NCBI GenBank assembly: GCA_965116935.1
Contig: OZ220737.1
Location: 372,001-436,000, forward strand
Direction of reading: 5' to 3'
Length of the DNA: 64,000 bases
From: VXYL01 sp965116935
GTDB lineage: Bacteria; Pseudomonadota; Gammaproteobacteria; Pseudomonadales; Azotimanducaceae
Shown here piece after piece: positions 24,784 through 33,414 of the stretch. The number at the start of each line of letters is the position of its first letter. Position 1 is the first letter of the stretch. The notes below the pieces were generated by a model. That model was not told the DNA's origin. It did not search any database and saw only the letters and a program-made list of their open reading frames with translations. The position numbers and the translations under genes were made by a program.

Positions 24784-26235
24784 CTACGGAAGTGGCGGCT
24801 GCCACCACGCCGAGCCGGCGGCGAACGGTCGCTCGGGTGCCCTTCCCGACGTCACCGCATCCAGGATCAGCCGCGCATCCTCGTGGTCGCCGTCGCTGGT
24901 GGCTATGCGCATTGCCTCTCGCGGCTGGGCCGCGCGCAATGCGAACGCCAGCGTCATGCGCGTATCGGCATCGTCGCGCACCTTCAGGAGCGCCCGGGCA
25001 CGGGCGAGGGCCACGTCGGCATCGCCGCAGAGGGCCTCGGTGCGCGCCGCCACCAGGTGCGCTTCGCCGGAAGCCGGCGCGAGGCGCAGCGCCTCGGCGA
25101 GCGGGGCGCGGGCCTTGGCGCACGCCCCCTGCGCCAGCCGCGACATCGCCAGCCAATAGAGGTGGCTCGCCTGCTCCGGTTCTGCGGCTGCGAGTTCGGC
25201 ATAGCTGCGCTCCGCCTCCGCATGTTCCCCTTGCTGCATGGCGAGGCTGGCGTGCAAGGCTCTCGCCGGCGTGCCGTCAAGCGACAGGATGCGTCGGCTT
25301 TCCTCAAGCGCTGCCGCGGGCCGACCGTGCCGCACGAGGGCGCGAGCAAGAGCGAGCCCAACGCTTGCATCGTTCGGGGCAAGGGATGTGGCCTGGGTGT
25401 AGGCCGCAAGGGCTGCGTCCGCCTCGCCCCGCGCTTCCGCATTCGCCGCCGCCTCTACAAAAAAGCGGGGGTTCAGGCTGAGGGCGGCGACTTCGAGCAG
25501 GAGCGGGTCGTGCACCGTCGGCGCATCCCGGCCCCGGCGGGCAAGCCAGCGCTCGGCGATTTGGTCATTGCCGAGACGCCGTTCGACGATGGCGAGCTTG
25601 TAGGCAAGCCGGCCCGCGGGCTCGGCCTGCCATGCCCTTTCGAGCAGGCCGCGCGCCTCGGACCACTCTTGTGTTGCGATCGCCGCATCCGCCAGCGCTT
25701 CAAGCGCCGCTGCGGAGTTGGCATCGGCGGCAAGGGCTCGCTGCAGGTGGGCGGTTGCGCGTTCCACGTCACCACGGTCGAGCAGCAACGTGCCGAGCCG
25801 GTAATGCGACGCTGCATGTCGGGGACGGATTTCGAGCGCGGCACGGAAGTCCTGGGCCGCGCCAGCGAGTTGCCCACGATCGCGACGCACAACGCCGCGT
25901 AGGTAGTGCCAGCGAAATGCCCCCGCAACAGCCGCGGTCTCGCCACCTGCGGCCAAGCGGGCGTCAGCAATCGCTTCGCCGTACAGCTGTTCGGCTTCCG
26001 CCAGCAAATGCTGGGCGTGGTGAAACATCGCCAGCCGACCATGCGCCGCCGCCCGAACGGTGGCATCGCCGCTCGCAAGCCGCTCGCGTTCATCCGCCCA
26101 AGCCGCCGCCACCGGTTGGGCCAAATGCGGTGGCAGCGGCAGCGCGGGCTCCCCTTGCGCCGCATGCACGGCGATGCAACAGGCCATCGTCAACGAGCCC
26201 AAGGCGGCGCGCCACGCTCGGCACACCCGCGGCAC
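24784..26235 (-). CDS. TPR-repeat exported protein
   Basis: About 483 residues from GTG 26235; the frame is open to 26442 and the start is uncertain. A signal peptide (WRAALGSLTMACCIAVHAAQG) begins the mature protein near residue 30. Roughly ten TPR-type repeats follow, e.g. GAAQDFRAALEIRPRHAASH and AAAYTQATSLAPNDASVGLA-like units. The end (SAWWQPPLP) is extended. It is the intact partner of the remnant at 22351-22795 and was next to a CRTAC1 gene, now broken at 24436. Likely a periplasmic scaffold; role unknown. Confidence 0.8.
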   Translation of the reverse strand: MPRVCRAWRAALGSLTMACCIAVHAAQGEPALPLPPHLAQPVAAAWADERERLASGDATVRAAAHGRLAMFHHAQHLLAEAEQLYGEAIADARLAAGGETAAVAGAFRWHYLRGVVRRDRGQLAGAAQDFRAALEIRPRHAASHYRLGTLLLDRGDVERATAHLQRALAADANSAAALEALADAAIATQEWSEARGLLERAWQAEPAGRLAYKLAIVERRLGNDQIAERWLARRGRDAPTVHDPLLLEVAALSLNPRFFVEAAANAEARGEADAALAAYTQATSLAPNDASVGLALARALVRHGRPAAALEESRRILSLDGTPARALHASLAMQQGEHAEAERSYAELAAAEPEQASHLYWLAMSRLAQGACAKARAPLAEALRLAPASGEAHLVAARTEALCGDADVALARARALLKVRDDADTRMTLAFALRAAQPREAMRIATSDGDHEDARLILDAVTSGRAPERPFAAGSAWWQPPLP

Positions 26236-26284
26236 GCCGATCCATCCTGAGGCACGTGACGACCTAACCGCTAGAATGCAACTC

Positions 26285-26906
26285 ATGACGAACGACCAGC
26301 CACGGACCGGCCCTGACAAGAGCAAGTGGGCCGCAATCCTCGGTGCCATCGATAGTCCGCTCAAGTTTTTCGGGTTGCCGGCACTCGTCGTTGATGGGCT
26401 CATAGCACTCACCGCCTTGGCTCTGCCGGAGTCCCAGCGCATCTACGGACTCGGTCTCGCGCTCCTCGTCCTGCTCCTGGTGGTATCGTTGGTCGGAGCA
26501 ATTAGGTTCTTCCGTCCTGAGAACCTTCAGAAGCAGGTTCAGGAGCTCAAAGACATCCTCGACAGCGAAGGGCTTGCCGATGTCATCGAAGAAACCGTCA
26601 AAGACAGGTTCCCACAACTTCAGCCGAAGCACGAAGAAGAGTGGCTCTCCGGTACTGCCGGGGGAACTGGGGCCTCGGGTAGCGCGCGCCTTCCGAGGCG
26701 AGCGCGCCAAATGGCGGACTGTCGGAGGCATAGCCCGTGCGGCCAACCTAAAGGAAAAGGTCGTCCTCGACTACATCAAGGAGAGCGATTGCTTCGTCAT
26801 CGCCCCCGTCTCCCCCGCTGGCAAACGTCTCTACGCCGTCAAGCGGGTACCCGCCCAGTCCGAAGTCCTGGGCGGGCGCGCACGAAAAGCCGCAGCGGCC
26901 GGCTAG
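26285..26906 (+). pseudogene. Membrane protein with winged-helix-like C-terminus, frameshifted
   Basis: Reading from ATG 26285, residues 1-125 give two membrane helices (GLPALVVDGLIALTALAL and GLGLALLVLLLVVSLVGAI) and an acidic helix. The frame then loses coding character near 26645-26670, while the +1 frame becomes protein-like: WRTVGGIARAANLKEKVVLDYIKES..KRLYAVKR, which looks like a winged helix, up to a stop at 26906. A G5 run at 26660-26664 is a likely place for a one-base indel. It may be a true pseudogene, a sequencing error or a programmed shift. A TAGAAT box lies 8 bp before the ATG. Confidence 0.6.
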
Positions 26907-27012
26907 AGGGCGGATCGTTCGGCCCTTGTTCGGCGCGTAAGGGCACACATGCGGCTGCGTCGGCGAGACGCCGCCAAGGGTGCACTTCTGGCCGTCGGTA
27001 CCGTCGACGAAA

Positions 27013-27747
27013 TCAGCCACCACCCTGAAGGGCCCGCAGTGCTTCGAGCTCCTCCGCCGCGTCCACGCCCATGTAGCTGACGTACTTCCACTCCTCCGCA
27101 AAGTTGCAGCGGATCTTCGTCAGGTGCGTTCCCGCCTGCTTGCCGCGCAGGCAATTGACTCCCGTGGCCTCGCTGCCGTACTGCGCCGTGTAGGCCGCAA
27201 TGATGCTGTCGAGGCGGGAATGCAGTTCCGGCGGCACGTGCGAACGCAGTTCGTTCAGGCGGTTGCGGACGGAGGGCATGGTGGTGCCGGACGCCGCCAC
27301 GCCCATCCAGCCCATGCCGGCGGCAACGTCCTGCTCGATGTCGCCGAGGCCGAGCACGAGGATCTCGCCGAGCCGAGCCTGCGCCATCTTGAAGCCACGC
27401 TTCGCCGCGGCAAGGAGATGCGGCGCGGCTTCGTCGTAGCGGTGCTGGAGGTAGAGCTGGCGGCCTCGTTCGTTCGACAGATGCGTGTCCAGCATCATCA
27501 TCGCCACCGCTTGGGCCGTGCCGTCGTCCGGTTCCGCAGTGACGATCACCTCCTCGTCCGCCTCCGGCAGTTCGGCGCGGGCAACGTCCGGTGGAGCCGA
27601 CGCCGGGTTGCCGGCCGCCGCCTCGTCTTCGCCGAACGCGAGCGGCGCCGACAGACAGGCAATCAGGGTGCAGGCCAGCAAGCGTTGGACTGCGCCTAAG
27701 GAAGAGGCACAAAAGGAAGGGTTCCGAGCTGAAGCGTCTTTGGTCAT
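27013..27747 (-). CDS. Exported Sel1-like/TPR-type hypothetical protein
   Basis: 244 residues from ATG 27747, which has GGAG upstream; in-frame codons continue to 27840. Signal peptide LLACTLIACLSAPLAFG ends near residue 40. An acidic Ala/Pro linker (EDEAAAGNPASAPPDV) is followed by a helical region with Sel1-like units (GRQLYLQHRYDEAAPHLLAAAKRGFKMAQARLGEILVLG, about 125-165). The C-terminus contains CLRGKQAGTHLTKIRC, two cysteines that could pair. Probably periplasmic; function not recognised. Divergent from the PPC gene at 27982. Confidence 0.7.
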   Translation of the reverse strand: MTKDASARNPSFCASSLGAVQRLLACTLIACLSAPLAFGEDEAAAGNPASAPPDVARAELPEADEEVIVTAEPDDGTAQAVAMMMLDTHLSNERGRQLYLQHRYDEAAPHLLAAAKRGFKMAQARLGEILVLGLGDIEQDVAAGMGWMGVAASGTTMPSVRNRLNELRSHVPPELHSRLDSIIAAYTAQYGSEATGVNCLRGKQAGTHLTKIRCNFAEEWKYVSYMGVDAAEELEALRALQGGG

Positions 27748-27981
27748 GGGTTTCTCCGCAAGTCTCAAGGAACCCCACCGTGGCCGAGCGCGAGGGGGTT
27801 CCAACCTGTCGGGCGATTTTCCTACACGAGTTGCAGACATTGGCTCGGCGAACGCCGCGCCAGCGGTTGCCGGTGGCGGGACCCCAGCCGTCCCATTGCC
27901 TTCCCTGCTGCCGCATTGAAAACCGTGAATGGCGTGCTACGGTAGGGCGTCAGGCACCAAATCCTTGGGGAGGGATGCGAC

Positions 27982-30039
27982 ATGCGATGCGCGTTTGGTT
28001 TGGTTCTTGCGTTTGCCGGCCGTGTTTGGCACGGTCGCTTCGGTCGCGCGGCTACCGCGGCCGCATTGGCGGCGGCCCTAGCCAGTGTCGGCTCACTCGC
28101 CGGCGAACTCGACACGATCAGCATCGTGTCGAACCCCGGCAGCGACAACACCTACTCGTCGGACGGCGAGGACAACACGATCATCTTCCGAGCCACTTGG
28201 GTCGAGAAGGTCAGCGTCCGCGGCGCCAACCTCATTTTCGTCATGGGCGACGAGGAACGCGAGGCGTTCTGCCCCCAGACAGGGGACTGCGACACATGCC
28301 CGGTGTTCAACTTCGAATGCACATACGAGGTGCAGCCGGGGGATCTGGACGAAGACGGCATCTCCATCCAGCCCGCATCGGTGAAGCCGCCGTTCGCGGG
28401 CAGCATCACGCGCAACAACTCGAACATCAACCAAGCGACCTGTACCTCCGCCGAAGTCGGGGAATGCACATACGCCGGCCTGTCAGACCAGGCCGGTCAC
28501 AAGGTTGACGGGGGTCCGGCCGAGACGACCGAGCCAACGGAGCCGGAGGAGCCGGAGGAGCCGAATCAGGGCAGTTCCGGGGAAAGCGAGCACACGGGCC
28601 GCATCGCCTCGACGCTGCTGGCCATCGGTCCGCCGCAGATCGGCATGATCGACGGTGCGGACGACGTCGACTACTACCGCATCGACCTCGCCGGCAGCGC
28701 CACGGTGACGGTCTCGACCAGCGGCCGCACCGACACCCGCGGCGAGCTGCTCGACGGCAGCGGCGCGCTGATCGCATCCGACGAGGACTCCGGCCCCGGC
28801 GCGGGCAACTTCCAGCTCACCGAGGCGCTCGAGGCCGGCGTCTACTACGTCGCCGTCTCCGGTTCCGAGGGCGGCTACGCCCTCACGGCGCTGCTCGCCG
28901 ACGCCGGCGACCAGGGCGGCACGGCGGCAAGCTCGTCCCTGCTCTCGCTCTACGGCGCGGCCGAGGTGGCGAGCGTCACGTCCATCGCGTCGAGCGCCCT
29001 GCTCTCCACCGTCGGCACCATCGACGAGGCCATGGCGGACCTCGACTACTTCCGCATCGACGTGCCGCGCGACGGCACCGACGTGGTGCTGCGCACCCCC
29101 GGCCAGCTCGACACCGCCGGCCGCCTGCTCGACAGCTCGCTGGCCGAGGTCGCCTCGGACGAGGGCGGCGACGGCGCCTTCCGCATCGAGACCACGCTCG
29201 ACGCCGGCACCTACTACCTGGAGGTGTCCGGGCACGAGGCGGGCCGCTACCGGGTGGTCGCCTCCGGCTCGGATGCGGACTGCGCCTGCGCCGAGCCGGC
29301 CATGGCGATGGGAGACCACGGCGGCACGGCCGAGACCTCGACGCTGATGGCCATCGGCCCGCCGCTGACCGGCGCCATCGGCGATGCCGACGACGTGGAC
29401 GTGTTCCGCATCGACCTCGCCGGCAACGCCACCGTGGCGCTGGCGGCGGCGGGCCGGACCGACACCCGGGGCGTGCTGCGCAACGGCGCCCTCGAGGAAC
29501 TGGCGTCGGCGGACGCCGGCGGCCCGGGCATGAACTTCGGCATCACCGAGGAACTGGCGCCGGGGGTGTACTACCTGGAGGTGTCCGGCGCGGCGGCCGG
29601 CAACTACTCGGTCAGCGCGCTGATCGGCGGCGACGCGGACCACGGCGACACCGCCGGCCAGTCGACGCTGCTGACGCTCTACAGCGAGGACGACCTGGCC
29701 CACGTCCAGCAGTCGCACCTGAGCACCGTCGGCAACATCGACGCCGCGGAGACGGACCTGGACGTGTTCCGGCTGGACGTGCCGCAGGACATGACGGACG
29801 TGACGATCCGCAGCGCCGGCACGCTGGACACCTTCGCCACCCTGCGCGACGCGTCGCTGATGGAGCTGGCGATGGACGACGGCGACGGCGCCTTCCGCAT
29901 CGAGACCACCCTCGACGCCGGCACCTACTACGTCGAGGTCGGCGGACACGAGACCGGACGCTACCGCGTGCTGGCCTTGGGCGACTCGCAGGTGGCGTGC
30001 GACTGCGCCATGGACGGCGACGAGGACGACGGGTCGTAG
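27982..30039 (+). CDS. Secreted protein with four PPC-like repeats (copy A)
   Basis: 685 residues. Signal peptide at about 20-41 (ATAAALAAALASVGSLAG). A cysteine-containing N-terminal domain (residues 42-170) is followed by a Glu/Pro/Thr linker near 183-205. Four beta-sandwich units of about 80 residues follow, each with a DxDxFRID-type start and a YY(L/V)EVSG end, as in bacterial pre-peptidase C-terminal (PPC) domains. Units 1 and 3 are alike, and 2 and 4 are alike. No catalytic domain is present. ATG follows GGGGAGGG. It is a tandem paralogue of the gene at 30460. Confidence 0.8.
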   Translation: MRCAFGLVLAFAGRVWHGRFGRAATAAALAAALASVGSLAGELDTISIVSNPGSDNTYSSDGEDNTIIFRATWVEKVSVRGANLIFVMGDEEREAFCPQTGDCDTCPVFNFECTYEVQPGDLDEDGISIQPASVKPPFAGSITRNNSNINQATCTSAEVGECTYAGLSDQAGHKVDGGPAETTEPTEPEEPEEPNQGSSGESEHTGRIASTLLAIGPPQIGMIDGADDVDYYRIDLAGSATVTVSTSGRTDTRGELLDGSGALIASDEDSGPGAGNFQLTEALEAGVYYVAVSGSEGGYALTALLADAGDQGGTAASSSLLSLYGAAEVASVTSIASSALLSTVGTIDEAMADLDYFRIDVPRDGTDVVLRTPGQLDTAGRLLDSSLAEVASDEGGDGAFRIETTLDAGTYYLEVSGHEAGRYRVVASGSDADCACAEPAMAMGDHGGTAETSTLMAIGPPLTGAIGDADDVDVFRIDLAGNATVALAAAGRTDTRGVLRNGALEELASADAGGPGMNFGITEELAPGVYYLEVSGAAAGNYSVSALIGGDADHGDTAGQSTLLTLYSEDDLAHVQQSHLSTVGNIDAAETDLDVFRLDVPQDMTDVTIRSAGTLDTFATLRDASLMELAMDDGDGAFRIETTLDAGTYYVEVGGHETGRYRVLALGDSQVACDCAMDGDEDDGS
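28657..30028 (+). repeat. Identical 1372-bp block, copy 1
   Basis: Matches 31180-32551 at constant offset 2523 without any difference I could find, while the flanking coding sequence differs at many sites. It covers the whole PPC-repeat region of copy A up to three codons before the stop. Confidence 0.9.
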
Positions 30040-30459
30040 CGCCCAAGGCCGCGGGCGACCCAAGCATCGCCCGCGCCGAGCCCGTCGGGTGCGTTCAACG
30101 CGGGCGGGGACAGGCCCCGCCCCTGCGGGGCATTTGCTTTGCGGTGACGCTGGCCAGGCGCCGGCGGTCGTAGCTGGGCAGGCGGCTGTCGCGCTGCCAC
30201 GGGCCTCTGGACGGAGGGCGTCTCGCCCTCCATCGTGCCGGGCACGTCGAGGAACAGAGGTTGGTTTGTGGGGGGCGTTGTTCGGGGCTGGCGCCTTGAT
30301 GGGTAGGGCCGGGCACCGCCAGCGCTGGGCCCCATGGACTCCCATCTAGGGTCTTTGGGCGTTGGGGGTGCAGACGCGCCGGAGTTGGCAGCGCGAACCG
30401 CTGGCCTTCAGCATGCTACGCTCCGGTGTCTAGCATGAAGACCTTTGGGGAGGGATGAC
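30040..30459. other. Intergenic region between PPC paralogues
   Basis: 420 bp without a gene. It holds a REP-like hairpin GGAGGGCG-TCT-CGCCCTCC (30213-30231), the same core as at 60439-60457, and a G/C-rich stem near 30110-30130 (GGGGACAGGCCCCGCCCCTG region). The last 30 bp share the ribosome-binding leader (TTGGGGAGGGATG) with copy A. Confidence 0.6.
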
Positions 30460-32559
30460 ATGCAGTGCGCGTTTGGTTCTGTTCTCGCGTTTACCAGCCG
30501 TTTCCGAAGGAACGGCGGGCACGGCCCACGACTTCCGTCTCATCGCGGCGGTCTGGCTCGCTCGGCGGCTGCGACGGTTTTCGCAACGGTGCTCGCCAGC
30601 CTAGGCGCCGCCGCGGGCGAACTCGAGACCATCGAAATCGTGTCGAACCCCGGCGACGACAATACCTACTCGTCGGACGGCGAAGACAACACGATCATCT
30701 TCCGCGCCACCTGGGCGCAACTTGTTAGCGTGCGCGGTGCGGATCTCATCTTCACCCTAGGCGATGAGGAACGCGCGGCGTTCTGTCCACAGACGGAAGA
30801 CTGCGGCACCTGCCCGGTGCTCCAAATCGATTGCACCTACGAGGTGCAGCCTGGGGATCTGGACGAAGATGGCGTCTCCATACCGCCGGCGTCCGTCCAG
30901 CATCCGTTCCGGGGCAGCATCACGCGCAACGATTCAAACATCAACCAAGCGACCTGCACCACCACCAACACTTCCCAGGAATGCGCGTACGAAGGCATGG
31001 ACGACAACGCCGCCCACAAGGTTGACGGTGGCCCGGCGGATTCCGAGCCGGCGGAACCGGAGGATCCGGACGAGCCGGAGGATCCGGACCAGGGCAGCAC
31101 GGACGAGGACGAGCACACGGGGCGCACGGCCTCGTCGCTGCTGGGGATTGGCCCGCCGGAGATCGGCACCATCGACGGCGCGGACGACGTCGACTACTAC
31201 CGCATCGACCTCGCCGGCAGCGCCACGGTGACGGTCTCGACCAGCGGCCGCACCGACACCCGCGGCGAGCTGCTCGACGGCAGCGGCGCGCTGATCGCAT
31301 CCGACGAGGACTCCGGCCCCGGCGCGGGCAACTTCCAGCTCACCGAGGCGCTCGAGGCCGGCGTCTACTACGTCGCCGTCTCCGGTTCCGAGGGCGGCTA
31401 CGCCCTCACGGCGCTGCTCGCCGACGCCGGCGACCAGGGCGGCACGGCGGCAAGCTCGTCCCTGCTCTCGCTCTACGGCGCGGCCGAGGTGGCGAGCGTC
31501 ACGTCCATCGCGTCGAGCGCCCTGCTCTCCACCGTCGGCACCATCGACGAGGCCATGGCGGACCTCGACTACTTCCGCATCGACGTGCCGCGCGACGGCA
31601 CCGACGTGGTGCTGCGCACCCCCGGCCAGCTCGACACCGCCGGCCGCCTGCTCGACAGCTCGCTGGCCGAGGTCGCCTCGGACGAGGGCGGCGACGGCGC
31701 CTTCCGCATCGAGACCACGCTCGACGCCGGCACCTACTACCTGGAGGTGTCCGGGCACGAGGCGGGCCGCTACCGGGTGGTCGCCTCCGGCTCGGATGCG
31801 GACTGCGCCTGCGCCGAGCCGGCCATGGCGATGGGAGACCACGGCGGCACGGCCGAGACCTCGACGCTGATGGCCATCGGCCCGCCGCTGACCGGCGCCA
31901 TCGGCGATGCCGACGACGTGGACGTGTTCCGCATCGACCTCGCCGGCAACGCCACCGTGGCGCTGGCGGCGGCGGGCCGGACCGACACCCGGGGCGTGCT
32001 GCGCAACGGCGCCCTCGAGGAACTGGCGTCGGCGGACGCCGGCGGCCCGGGCATGAACTTCGGCATCACCGAGGAACTGGCGCCGGGGGTGTACTACCTG
32101 GAGGTGTCCGGCGCGGCGGCCGGCAACTACTCGGTCAGCGCGCTGATCGGCGGCGACGCGGACCACGGCGACACCGCCGGCCAGTCGACGCTGCTGACGC
32201 TCTACAGCGAGGACGACCTGGCCCACGTCCAGCAGTCGCACCTGAGCACCGTCGGCAACATCGACGCCGCGGAGACGGACCTGGACGTGTTCCGGCTGGA
32301 CGTGCCGCAGGACATGACGGACGTGACGATCCGCAGCGCCGGCACGCTGGACACCTTCGCCACCCTGCGCGACGCGTCGCTGATGGAGCTGGCGATGGAC
32401 GACGGCGACGGCGCCTTCCGCATCGAGACCACCCTCGACGCCGGCACCTACTACGTCGAGGTCGGCGGACACGAGACCGGACGCTACCGCGTGCTGGCCT
32501 TGGGCGACTCGCAGGTGGCGTGCGACTGCGCCATGGACGGCGACGAGGACGGATCGTAG
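30460..32559 (+). CDS. Secreted protein with four PPC-like repeats (copy B)
   Basis: 699 residues from ATG 30460, which has GGGGAGGGATGAC upstream. Organisation as copy A: signal peptide (RSAAATVFATVLASLGAAAG, about 37-56), an N-terminal domain with the same pattern (FCPQTEDCGTCPVL, GDLDEDGVSIPPASV) but many substitutions, and a longer acidic linker with repeated EPEDP-type units. The four PPC-like units are identical in DNA to copy A. The contrast suggests selection or drift in the N-terminal domain and gene conversion in the rest. Possibly surface or secreted adhesin-like pair; no enzyme domain. Confidence 0.8.
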   Translation: MQCAFGSVLAFTSRFRRNGGHGPRLPSHRGGLARSAAATVFATVLASLGAAAGELETIEIVSNPGDDNTYSSDGEDNTIIFRATWAQLVSVRGADLIFTLGDEERAAFCPQTEDCGTCPVLQIDCTYEVQPGDLDEDGVSIPPASVQHPFRGSITRNDSNINQATCTTTNTSQECAYEGMDDNAAHKVDGGPADSEPAEPEDPDEPEDPDQGSTDEDEHTGRTASSLLGIGPPEIGTIDGADDVDYYRIDLAGSATVTVSTSGRTDTRGELLDGSGALIASDEDSGPGAGNFQLTEALEAGVYYVAVSGSEGGYALTALLADAGDQGGTAASSSLLSLYGAAEVASVTSIASSALLSTVGTIDEAMADLDYFRIDVPRDGTDVVLRTPGQLDTAGRLLDSSLAEVASDEGGDGAFRIETTLDAGTYYLEVSGHEAGRYRVVASGSDADCACAEPAMAMGDHGGTAETSTLMAIGPPLTGAIGDADDVDVFRIDLAGNATVALAAAGRTDTRGVLRNGALEELASADAGGPGMNFGITEELAPGVYYLEVSGAAAGNYSVSALIGGDADHGDTAGQSTLLTLYSEDDLAHVQQSHLSTVGNIDAAETDLDVFRLDVPQDMTDVTIRSAGTLDTFATLRDASLMELAMDDGDGAFRIETTLDAGTYYVEVGGHETGRYRVLALGDSQVACDCAMDGDEDGS
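31180..32551 (+). repeat. Identical 1372-bp block, copy 2
   Basis: Second copy of the block at 28657-30028. The difference resumes one base outside on each side (28656 T against C; ...GACGACGGG against ...GACGGATCG at the end). Confidence 0.9.
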
Positions 32560-32742
32560 TTGTGTTCTGTGCAGCGCGGACATTTTCTCCTTTCTTTGGC
32601 ATGCTCATGCAGGCTCCACACTGCTGCGCTTGTCAGACGCGGCGTGATACGGCGTTCGCCACGCCGGCTCGTGCCCGGTGACACGACGAGCAGGCGTTCG
32701 TTGTTGTACGCTACGGATACGGTTCGTACAGGTAACAAGCCG

Positions 32743-32958
32743 ATGGCAAAGTATCGATTCAACCGCGAAGCCATGCAGGTTGTGCGCGACCTAAAGGAAG
32801 CCCACGGGGTGGAATCCGAAGGTGAGGTGATCCTGCGCGCTTTGGCGCTCCTCAAGGCGGCCGAAGAGGTCGTTGGCGACGATGGCGTGTTGACGATTCA
32901 GGGAGCGCCACACGCCGAGGCGAAAAGTGTCCGCGTGTGGAGAGCCGAAGCAGGATAG
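32743..32958 (+). CDS. Small hypothetical protein, possible ribbon-helix-helix
   Basis: 71 residues. The N-terminal half (YRFNREAMQVVRDLKEAHGVESEGEVILRALALLKAAEEVV) has a strand followed by two helices and resembles short ribbon-helix-helix DNA-binding proteins; the C-terminus is a short beta stretch. An AGG is found 10 bp before the ATG. It overlaps or abuts the following membrane-protein gene, so the two likely form an operon. Confidence 0.55.
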   Translation: MAKYRFNREAMQVVRDLKEAHGVESEGEVILRALALLKAAEEVVGDDGVLTIQGAPHAEAKSVRVWRAEAG

Positions 32959-32978
32959 GCAGGCATGGCACAGCGGAC

Positions 32979-33290
32979 GTGACGGATCGAGAAGGAGAGT
33001 CGGCAGACGACGTTATCGGCGAAGTCGTCGGCAGTTCGATTGATCCCATTCTTCGGGCCAGACTCTCGCTGGCATACTGGGTCTTGGGTGTGGTTGGGAT
33101 TCTCCTCGTTCTAGCCGTAGGGCTTCGTGTGTGGCCCTACTCTGCCTGCTCAGGATGTTCCGCAGAACAGATCGCTTACGTGCTACAAGGGCGCGAAGCC
33201 GCATTCGCGTTCGCGACGACATTTCTCCCGTCTATCGTGACGCTGGTGCTGGGGTATTGGTTCCGGGACCAGCAGGAAGCAGGCCTCTGA
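32979..33290 (+). CDS. Small two-helix membrane protein
   Basis: 103 residues from GTG 32979; an in-frame GTG at 32937 overlapping the upstream gene is an alternative. Two membrane helices are visible, AYWVLGVVGILLVLAVGLRVW and FATTFLPSIVTLVLGYWF, joined by a cysteine-containing loop (YSACSGCSAEQ). The C-terminus is short and charged. Family not recognised; the association with the small RHH-like gene suggests a regulator/membrane effector pair. Confidence 0.5.
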   Translation: MTDREGESADDVIGEVVGSSIDPILRARLSLAYWVLGVVGILLVLAVGLRVWPYSACSGCSAEQIAYVLQGREAAFAFATTFLPSIVTLVLGYWFRDQQEAGL

Positions 33291-33414
33291 AGCGTCGGCA
33301 CCCGACCTACTGAAGCCCCATCGATCTGTTCCCTGTGCAACTTGAGCGGGTTGTCGCCGGCGGTCGGCTTGTGGCTGCCAAAGGGTCGCCCCAACGTCTT
33401 TCTACCCCTAGAGC

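Noticed and set aside
27655..27665. GACAGGCAATC near the Sel1-like gene as a motif copy
   Set aside because: Only the first nine bases match, it lies in signal-peptide codons and has no neighbouring copies.
30107..30120. GGGGACAGGCCCC between the PPC genes as a motif copy
   Set aside because: It lacks the CAAACG part and belongs to a GC stem.
28483..32583. Long minus-strand open frames (620 and 549 codons) over the PPC genes
   Set aside because: They are antisense shadows of GC-rich codons, with Val/Gly/Arg/Ala-rich content, no ribosome binding sites and the same sequence in both paralogues because the DNA is identical.
32560..32742. Upstream extension of the small RHH-like protein
   Set aside because: No ribosome binding site and no conserved features; the ATG at 32743 begins the protein-like part.
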